Of a DNA stretch of 64,000 nt, positions 33,981 through 39,630 are shown one piece after another. Origin of the DNA: Pseudomonas viridiflava (GTDB taxonomy: Bacteria; Pseudomonadota; Gammaproteobacteria; Pseudomonadales; Pseudomonadaceae); the NCBI RefSeq assembly GCF_900573885.1, contig NZ_UPSE01000601.1:186001-250000 (forward strand), given 5' to 3'. The notes under the pieces were generated by a model. The model was not told the origin of the DNA and made no database searches. It saw only the letters and a list, made by a program, of their open reading frames with translations. The translations under genes were made by a program, and so were the position numbers. The first letter of the stretch is position 1. The number at the start of each line of letters is the position of its first letter.

Positions 33981-35078
33981 TTATTGCTCCAGGCTGTCTA
34001 CTCTTTTGAGTAGGTCTGCACAGAAGGTGGAGTATTTATCAAATGTTGCTTCATAGATTGCTTTGTTGGCTATAACGGTGTTCGTGTCGTCGGCCAGATA
34101 TGGGTAGCTAGGGACTTCCCACATAGGTAGATGATATTTTTGAGACATTCCCGTCAAGGTGTTGTGCGTATGCATAATAGAGGTGTTGCCGATTGGAAGT
34201 GCCATTATTGACTCTTCGATATGTCCTCTGACTTCCATTGGTATATATTCGATTATGGCGCTTGGAATTCGCATTGCGTAGTTGTAGTGTGCTTTGGCTA
34301 AATCCCAAGGCGAGTTGCCGGTATACTTTTTTGCATTATAGATAGTGAAACCCAGCAGGCTTACAAATTTTTCTGGAAACTGTTTTCTTTTTTCTTCTGA
34401 AAGCAGTTGATAAATGGTTCTGAACTGCTTTTGCCAAACCCCTAGGGCGTTCCCGAGGTTCCTGATGCCATATAAGGAGAACATATCGGGTGCGCAGGGA
34501 ATCAAGAAGCCGTCGGTGGTGGATATGATTACTTTATTAAGGGCGCCCAAACTTGGCGATGTGTCCATAATTACGAAATCATACTGATACAATTCCGCAT
34601 ATTGCTCCGATAGTTCTCGGATGCGAGTTATGGTTCGAATTGCCAGCGGATCTCCTTGATACACATCGCTCCACCGACTTGATATTTTATCTTCGTAAAG
34701 ATGCATAGTCAGTCTGCCAGGAATCAAGTGGAGGTTGTTCGCTAGCTCTACTGGAGGTGGAAGTATGTCAAGGTCGGCCGTACCCTCTTGTGTTGGTGCA
34801 AGAAGATAGTGGATGGTCCTTGTTTGCCTGTTCATTTTTTTGAATGCGGCTTCATCTTTCTCTCGGGTGTTTTTAAAGTCTTCTATGTACCGATCCTCTT
34901 TCTCCCAAACATCTAGAAGCCATTCTTGCGGTACAGACAGAGCAGTGATGTTGCATTGAGGGTCAAGATCGAAGATTAGGACTTTTTTTCCCATGGCGGC
35001 TAGTGCGTGAGCCAGATGATAGGTGAGAGTAGTCTTCCCAACTCCGCCTTTATTATTGAAAACTGAGATTGTCTTCAT
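33981..35078 (-). CDS. ParA-family ATPase (island cargo)
   Basis: The protein has 365 residues from the ATG at 35078 (AGAGGCG before it); an in-frame GTG at 35096 would add six. The deviant Walker A motif KGGVGKT is at residues 10-16, the A' region is VLIFDLDPQCN, and the Walker B-like strand is FVIMDTSPSLGALN. This is the MinD/ParA fold, which dimerises on ATP and often binds DNA or membranes. No ParB gene or centromere-like repeats lie on the island, so partition is unlikely. Instead it directly precedes the RelA/SpoT-fold gene with zero spacing and may sense a trigger or hold that enzyme in check. It is AT-rich like its partner. Confidence 0.87.
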   Translation of the reverse strand: MKTISVFNNKGGVGKTTLTYHLAHALAAMGKKVLIFDLDPQCNITALSVPQEWLLDVWEKEDRYIEDFKNTREKDEAAFKKMNRQTRTIHYLLAPTQEGTADLDILPPPVELANNLHLIPGRLTMHLYEDKISSRWSDVYQGDPLAIRTITRIRELSEQYAELYQYDFVIMDTSPSLGALNKVIISTTDGFLIPCAPDMFSLYGIRNLGNALGVWQKQFRTIYQLLSEEKRKQFPEKFVSLLGFTIYNAKKYTGNSPWDLAKAHYNYAMRIPSAIIEYIPMEVRGHIEESIMALPIGNTSIMHTHNTLTGMSQKYHLPMWEVPSYPYLADDTNTVIANKAIYEATFDKYSTFCADLLKRVDSLEQ

Positions 35079-35272
35079 TTGGTTCGCCTCTAGCACAAAT
35101 TCTGAATTAAGGACTCTGAACGATATATTTCAAAGAAATGGTACCTGCCAGAATAGTCTGGCGCCACTAGTAATTTGTTTTGGAGTTTATCTGTTCTTGA
35201 AGTTCATAGGCTTCAGCTCGTCCATGCTGCACTTTTCCTTGTAAGTATTGGCCAGGGGGATTAGGGTTTAGT

Positions 35273-35503
35273 TCAAAAGCTAATCATCATTGAGGTATCG
35301 TCCCACCGTACTTGATATCCGGCGTCTTCCAGTTCATCAATAATCATTTTTTGCAGCTCATCTAAGTCGCTGTCTGGGATGCTGTGCGCCAGATGCATAT
35401 CAGTTAGGCCAACAACAGCTTCGTTGTGACCGAGCCTAATGGCTTTCGCGATCGTCTCCACGGCGCGATTCCGAATTTCATCAGGTATTCCGCTCCGCGC
35501 CAT
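35273..35503 (-). CDS. Small hypothetical protein downstream of the Arc gene
   Basis: The protein has 76 residues, acidic and helical (MARSGIPDEIRNRAVETIAK), with a mixed C-terminus ending MMISF. It follows the Arc-type gene by 32 bases in the same direction, so it is likely part of the same transcript. Family not recognised. The 194 bases on its other side (35079-35272) show no gene and probably hold the ParA promoter. Confidence 0.55.
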   Translation of the reverse strand: MARSGIPDEIRNRAVETIAKAIRLGHNEAVVGLTDMHLAHSIPDSDLDELQKMIIDELEDAGYQVRWDDTSMMISF

Positions 35504-35535
35504 CAGTGCTAATTCTCTCGCTCTGTTTGCCGGAA

Positions 35536-35694
35536 TTAGTTTTCCTGGGAGGTTGACTCTCTAAGAAAGCTGGCCTCTAGCCTCGCAACGAGTTCCGCAT
35601 TCAAAGACCGTCCAGCCGCTTTTGCAGCCTGATCTGCCTGTGCTCGCAATTCTGCAGGCATTCGTAATTTGAATTGGGGATCTTCTCTGCTCAT
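35536..35694 (-). CDS. Arc-type ribbon-helix-helix DNA-binding protein
   Basis: The protein has only 52 residues. The ribbon strand is DPQFKLRMPAELRAQ, followed by two helices (ADQAAKAAGRSLNAEL and VARLEASFLRE), the standard pattern of phage Arc repressors, including the RSLNAEL turn. Its promoter region carries three evenly spaced palindromes (35707-35772), and the decayed phage genes start on the other side, so it is likely the prophage repressor and autoregulator. Confidence 0.85.
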   Translation of the reverse strand: MSREDPQFKLRMPAELRAQADQAAKAAGRSLNAELVARLEASFLRESTSQEN

Positions 35695-35706
35695 TTTCGG
35701 ATGATG

Positions 35707-35772
35707 GATCACCGTGGTCTTGATATCAATGGAATCACCGTGATCCTATTTGTCTAAAGGATCACGATGGTC
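35707..35772. promoter_or_regulatory. Triple operator array between the Arc gene and phage genes
   Basis: GATCACCGTGGTC (35707-35719), AATCACCGTGATC (35733-35745) and GATCACGATGGTC (35760-35772) are variants of one palindrome, GATCAC-N-GTGATC. Their starts are 26 and 27 bases apart, about two and a half helix turns. The array fills the divergent gap and fits cooperative binding of Arc-type dimers. Confidence 0.75.
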
Positions 35773-35777
35773 CTTAT

Positions 35778-36065
35778 GTGGCTTGGGGTGCCTGTGATGG
35801 AAGGAACAAACCTACGCTGAAAGGCCTGCTTAACCCTCCACCGGCGATGCCTTGGCGCGAGTTTGCCAATTGGATTCGGATGACCGAAGACCATGACACC
35901 GTTTGGGGCTGGATTCGCAATGGCTATGTCCCATCGCACAAGCTCGGCAAACACGTAATCGTGAACGTGTCGCTGCTGACTCAACAGCTTTTGGAAAAGG
36001 AATTCACACTTTGTGTAAGGACGACAGCTTGGATTTGTGCAGCCTCTCAACCTTCGCCGAAATGA
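35778..36065 (+). CDS. Excisionase-like helix-turn-helix protein of a Pf-type phage
   Basis: The frame has 95 codons. The recognisable core, about residues 24-75 (MPWREFANWIRMTEDHDTVW, then NGYVPSHKLGKHVIVNVSLL), is a MerR/excisionase-type helix-turn-helix. In Pf filamentous prophages an excisionase of this kind, XisF, sits opposite the repressor and controls excision and replication. The position here is the same, so an XisF-like role is inferred. The last 20 residues look out of frame, so the end may be altered. Confidence 0.55.
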   Translation: MAWGACDGRNKPTLKGLLNPPPAMPWREFANWIRMTEDHDTVWGWIRNGYVPSHKLGKHVIVNVSLLTQQLLEKEFTLCVRTTAWICAASQPSPK

Positions 36066-36208
36066 GCGGCATCTCTGTGGAGCAGGCGATCGAGTGGGTA
36101 GATACCGGCACCATCCCAAGCATGCGTTCTATCGATCTGGCCCGCTTCCGCGAAGACTTGCTGAGCGGCAAGACGGAGTTCAAAGAGGGGGACTACAGCC
36201 ATGCATAG
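36011..36208 (+). CDS. Second small helix-turn-helix phage protein, start uncertain
   Basis: The frame contains LSTFAEMSGISVEQAIEWVD followed by a short linker and RFREDLLSGK, another excisionase-like helix-turn-helix. A TTG at 36011 is the only upstream start that includes the whole motif; the ATG at 36062 would cut it. The frame overlaps the end of the previous ORF, and a frameshift between them cannot be excluded. Its last codons overlap the next phage gene. Confidence 0.45.
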   Translation: MCKDDSLDLCSLSTFAEMSGISVEQAIEWVDTGTIPSMRSIDLARFREDLLSGKTEFKEGDYSHA

Positions 36209-36591
36209 TCCCAACACAGCAGTACAAGCTGCCAACGCCACTTCCTACATTGGCCAAACCGTTCTGCTGGAACTGGTCTGCCCTGAGGAGCCCGAGTCTC
36301 ATTTGGTGCAGCGCCCACAATGTCGGTGTAGCGCTGCCTATGGATGGGGTATGGAGCGATGGTTATTTCCTCGCCATCGACCCCGCTTCTAAACGAGCTT
36401 ATCCCGACGAAACCTTCTTCTGTGACATTCGCACCATACGGGTAATGCGGTACCGCGAACGGCATGGTTCCGGCAACGTACTGGGCCAAATCGCCCACCT
36501 TAATCTCGGCGGGTCAGGGGCCGCGCTCCCGGCTCGTCGGAACGGCTCTGCTGTTCCGGCGAACGGAAGCACGGGCGCGGCGCACCCTTGA
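36201..36591 (+). pseudogene. Broken Pf-type phage gene
   Basis: The frame starting at the ATG at 36201 reads TAVQAANATSYIGQTVLLEL and then loses sense near 36290. A different frame resumes HNVGVALPMDGVWSDGYFLA, then PDETFFCDIRTIRVMRYRE. Joined, they look like one conserved filamentous-phage protein of about 130 residues with one frameshift. Function of the intact homologue is unknown. The bases from 36592 to about 36745, where coat and Zot-like assembly genes would be expected, hold no such genes and imply a deletion. Confidence 0.5.
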
Positions 36592-36745
36592 CCCTGCGCA
36601 GCCATGAACGGCCTATCGCGAGGAGTGTGGGGTAGCTTTATCACCCCCCGCTCCCGAGCCCTCGGCGGCAAGAGCGAAATAAAAAGGGCAGAGTCCTTGG
36701 TTTTGCTTTCTAACCTGTCGCCATCCCGACCGCATCTTCTGGCGG

Positions 36746-37539
36746 TTGTCCTCCTGCTTCTTTCAGGGCTGGCAGCCGCCTGTCGACCTTGTTGCTCGCA
36801 TGCATTGCCGAGCGCGCCCCCAGCGCGACATTACCGGCGTCAATCAAATCGAGTGGGGCACCAAGTCGAGCGTTTATGGCCGTGGTGAAGCCTCTATGTT
36901 CGGTTCTGCCGGTGCCATTCAACTGAGCATCTACAACAAGACGGAGCAGGCCAAGGCCACCGACAAACTGGACTACTGGGAAGGCGTTTGGGACGCCGTA
37001 ACTGCTTCGACGACAATGACCCGGAGAACAACGAGTCTCAGGATGTATGGCGCTTTAAGCTTCGTTACCACCATTCCGTGGTCCAGCAATTCGCTGCTGG
37101 CTCCATCGACCTTGCCACCGGCAAGGCCATCGAAACAAACTCCTATGAGTCGTTTGCAGGGCACTTGGATGGCCTGTGGCGTTGCGGCCTGCCTCTCTCC
37201 CCCTGGCTATTTCGACCCCTTGTGGACGCTGATGCGCAACGATGCTCGGGTGGATCTGCCGGTGGATTCCCCAGTCGAAACCACCGAGTACAAACGTCAC
37301 TACAAAACCGCTCGCGGCTTCTCGGGCAAGAACCTCGAACTGTTCCTAGGCAATTTCGTCAGCTTGCTGGTAAGGGAACGGGTGAGCGCAAAAAAGGCGT
37401 TCTCCACCTAAAACAATGGGACCGTTGGCCCGTCATTCGCGATCACTACGCGGCTAAGGATATGAGCGAGTTGGACCTCTTCCAGCACATCAAAGACCGG
37501 CTGGAGGAACGACATGTGCGATGGGGACGTGCCGTCTGA
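36746..37539 (+). pseudogene. Truncated, frameshifted phage replication initiator
   Basis: Pieces in two frames alternate: DITGVNQIEWGTKSSVYGRG, then QDVWRFKLRYHHSVVQQFAA, then PGYFDPLWTLMRNDARVDLP, then DRWPVIRDHYAAKDMSELDL. Together they look like the C-terminal two-thirds of the filamentous-phage replication initiator. At least three frameshifts interrupt it and the N-terminus is missing. The final piece ends with ERHVRWGRAV, and its stop overlaps the integrase start, as in Pf prophages. Confidence 0.75.
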
Positions 37540-38500
37540 TGGCCATAGAATCGCTACCGGATGGGCGCTGGAAGGTCGACGTCGAACCCATCAAGGGCAA
37601 GCGTTTCCGTAAGACCTTCAAGACCAAAGGCGAGGCCCAGCGATTCGAGGCAACCTGTAGAGCCAAGGTTGTTGATAAGCCTGGCTGGTCGCCTAAGCCA
37701 AGATCGTCGCTTGCTAACCGAGCTGGTGAGCGCCTGGTTTGATCTGCACGGGCATTCGGTACGTGATGGTGAGCGTCGTCGGTCCAAATTGGAGCTGGTC
37801 GCTAAGCGTCTGCGAAACCCTCAGGCGGCAAAGCTCGATCCTCAGAGTTACGCCCGAGGGCACGTCACCGAAAACGCTCAACAACGAGCTGGGGTATCTG
37901 CGTGCGGTGTACAACGAATTGAGGGGCCTGGGCGTCATCGACTATTCCAATCCATTGGCCCTGGTTAAGCCTTTGAAGATCCAAGAGCGTGAGTTGTCCT
38001 GGCTGACCAATGAGCAGATTGCTGAGCTGCTGAGTGAGATCCGCAAGGGATGCGATAACCCACACGTCGAGATCATTTCGCTGATCTGCTTGGCCACTGG
38101 GGCACGCTGGTCAGAAGCTGAGAAGCTCAAACCGACGGGGCTGCGGAATGCGGTGATTACGTTCTGCGGGACCAAAAGCGGAAAGGTTAGGTCAGTGCCT
38201 ATTTCGGTTGAGCTGGAGGCCAAGATCGCCAGTCACTGGAGGCGGCATGGTCAGCCAAATTCGGCAATCACCTCATTCCGCCGCGCATTGGCCAGAACGA
38301 CTATTCAGCTACCGAAAGGTCAGGCCGCGCACTCGCTCCGGCATACCTTCGCGAGTCACTTCATCCAGAATGGCGGGTACATCCTGCCGTTACAGAAAAT
38401 CTTGGGGCACTCCAGTTTGGTTATGACCATGCGCTATGCGCATCTTTCTCCTGATCATCTGCAGGACGCAGTCAAGTTAGGTCCATCTATTGCTGTCTGA
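37539..38500 (+). pseudogene. Frameshifted Pf-type tyrosine integrase
   Basis: The gene starts at an ATG inside the initiator stop. Frame one gives MAIESLPDGRWKVDVEPIKG (arm-binding N-terminus) and fails near 37695. Frame two gives DRRLLTELVSAWFDLHGHSV and fails near 37850. Frame three runs to the end with catalytic residues in ATGARWSEAEKL (Arg), HSLRHTFASH (His-x-x-Arg), LGHSS and Tyr in MRYAHLS. The catalytic domain is intact but cannot be made with its N-terminus. It lies beside the right att site, as expected of the enzyme that inserted this island into ssrA. Confidence 0.85.
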
Positions 38501-38559
38501 CTCAGTCTCGGGCTATTACTACCCTTGATAGCAAATTGCTATTTCATAAGGAGATGTAC

Positions 38560-38757
38560 ATGTCTGGTAAAAGGCTTGAAGTTGGAAACATCGTAAAGCT
38601 GAAATCTGGTGGCCCTGATATGACCGTGCGGACCGTCCCGGATCATCCTGAAGCGCCTTACGAGTGTCAGTGGTTTGCTGGTAAAAAGCTTGAGAGCGGT
38701 CGATTCCCTCATAACTCCCTAGAGCTGGTGAAGACGGTTGTACCCAATGGCAGCTAA
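38560..38757 (+). CDS. YodC-family (DUF2158) small protein
   Basis: The protein has 65 residues. AAGGAG lies six bases before the ATG. The sequence KRLEVGNIVKLKSGGPDMTV followed by ECQWFAGKKLESGRFP is the DUF2158 pattern, a small beta-barrel-like fold. Its function is unknown. It overlaps the next gene by 11 bases and is island cargo between the integrase and the right att site. Confidence 0.85.
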   Translation: MSGKRLEVGNIVKLKSGGPDMTVRTVPDHPEAPYECQWFAGKKLESGRFPHNSLELVKTVVPNGS

Positions 38758-39013
38758 GGATGTTGCTGAGTGGATGTTTTCCGAGCTCAACCGCTCCGGC
38801 TGTGTCTATCAAGATGACGTGGTTGATTACGCACTTAAGCTTTCGGGCGAGACTTTACTGCGTGAAAACAGCCAGGGAAATCTAGTTTTAGGCCGACCGG
38901 TGTTGGACGCGTTCAGAGCGTTAACCGAACAAACCGTTGTGTGGGTTGGGCCGGATAAATATTGGCGGTGGCGAGTGGCTGAGGATGAGCCTGGGCGCGA
39001 CGCGCGTGGTTAG
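38747..39013 (+). CDS. DUF6953-like small protein
   Basis: The protein has 88 residues from the ATG at 38747. It begins MAAKDVAEWMFSELNRSG and ends with a positively charged tail after VWVGPDKYWRWRVAED. The pattern resembles DUF6953 and winged-helix-like small domains of unknown role. The 11-base overlap with the YodC-like gene indicates translational coupling. No promoter is visible between the two, so they form a two-gene unit. Confidence 0.65.
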   Translation: MAAKDVAEWMFSELNRSGCVYQDDVVDYALKLSGETLLRENSQGNLVLGRPVLDAFRALTEQTVVWVGPDKYWRWRVAEDEPGRDARG

Positions 39014-39031
39014 CGCAACCAATCTCGACAC

Positions 39032-39044
39032 TTTTTCGACACCC
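39032..39044. repeat. Inner terminal repeat of the island, right copy
   Basis: TTTTTCGACACCC matches 33085-33097 exactly and lies 41 bases inside the right att repeat. Confidence 0.45.
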
Positions 39045-39082
39045 AAAGAAAAACCCCTGAATTTCACTAGGAAAATCAGGGG
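39045..39082 (-). terminator. Terminator of ssrA
   Basis: On the minus strand CCCCTGATTTTCC pairs with the region ending TTCAGGGG, followed by TTTTTCTTT. It lies seven bases past the CCA end of tmRNA and was presumably supplied by the island. Confidence 0.85.
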
Positions 39083-39084
39083 CT

Positions 39085-39104
39085 TGTTTGGTGGAGCCGG
39101 GGGG
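39085..39104. repeat. Right attachment repeat within the tmRNA 3' end
   Basis: TGTTTGGTGGAGCCGGGGGG, identical to 32944-32963. It spans the CCA end and the acceptor stem of tmRNA, the usual target of tyrosine integrases. Confidence 0.88.
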
Positions 39105-39476
39105 ATTTGAACCCCCGTCCGCCAGTCCGCTGCTGTCGGTTCTACATGCTTAGCCGTGTCTATTGAGTTAACCCTCAGCCGCCCGACGGGCAGGGTGCTT
39201 TGGGCGAGTTGTGTAAGTTTTAGCCGTTTCGTCCACAACGTACTACGCGGCGATTCTGTTCTATATGACAATCATTTTGGGTTTACAGACATCCCCTCAT
39301 GATTGCTGGAGCCGAAGCTACCAGAAGTGCGACTAGGCTGCTTACGCAGCTAGTTGGGCACCGTAATTGTCATCATTGGCAATTATAGAGTTTTGCAACA
39401 GTGGATTTACGAGTTCTGTTACCAACTCGGCATGCCCCTCAAGTTTTGTAACCGGCGTCGAATCCTAATCGGCCCC
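39089..39476 (-). ncRNA. ssrA: Transfer-messenger RNA (tmRNA)
   Basis: The 388-base RNA begins GGGGCCGATTAGGATTCGAC and ends in GGTTCAAATCCCCCCGGCTCC plus ACCA, so the 5' and 3' ends pair as an alanine-tRNA-like domain with the G-U pair. The tag frame (39380 down to 39342) encodes ANDDNYGAQLAA and a TAA stop. tmRNA with SmpB (gene at 50148-50630) frees stalled ribosomes and marks the unfinished protein for proteolysis. The gene is intact despite serving as the integration site of the island, because the island restores its 3' end. Confidence 0.97.
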
Positions 39477-39630
39477 AAAACCTATCGTGGTTAACGATTG
39501 GGACCGGGAGTTTACTGGAAAGGTTCCAGCGCGTCGACCAGCTTGCCGTACGTCATCGGCGCCAACAGGCTATAAGATTAGGCTCACAAGCATTCTGTCG
39601 TTATGTGCAGCTATTTCTGAGACCTGCCCT

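Larger units (their letters stand above)
32944..39104. mobile_element. Genomic island in ssrA with decayed filamentous prophage
   Basis: The 6.1-kb segment between the two att repeats is lower in GC, particularly 33.1-35.8 kb. It carries, left to right, a RelA/SpoT-fold gene and a ParA-like gene, an Arc repressor with a small ORF, broken Pf-like phage genes, a broken tyrosine integrase beside the right att, and two small accessory genes. The right copy of the repeat is the functional tmRNA end. Because the integrase is frameshifted, the island is probably fixed. Confidence 0.88.

Noticed and set aside
33981..35078. ParA gene as a plasmid partition locus
   Set aside because: No ParB gene, centromere-like repeats or replication genes lie on the island; the adjacent gene is a RelA/SpoT-fold enzyme.
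36604..36888. 94-codon ORF between phage remnants
   Set aside because: Lies across the deleted phage region and the start of the broken replication initiator in a different frame; no coat-protein features such as a single hydrophobic helix after a signal peptide were convincing.
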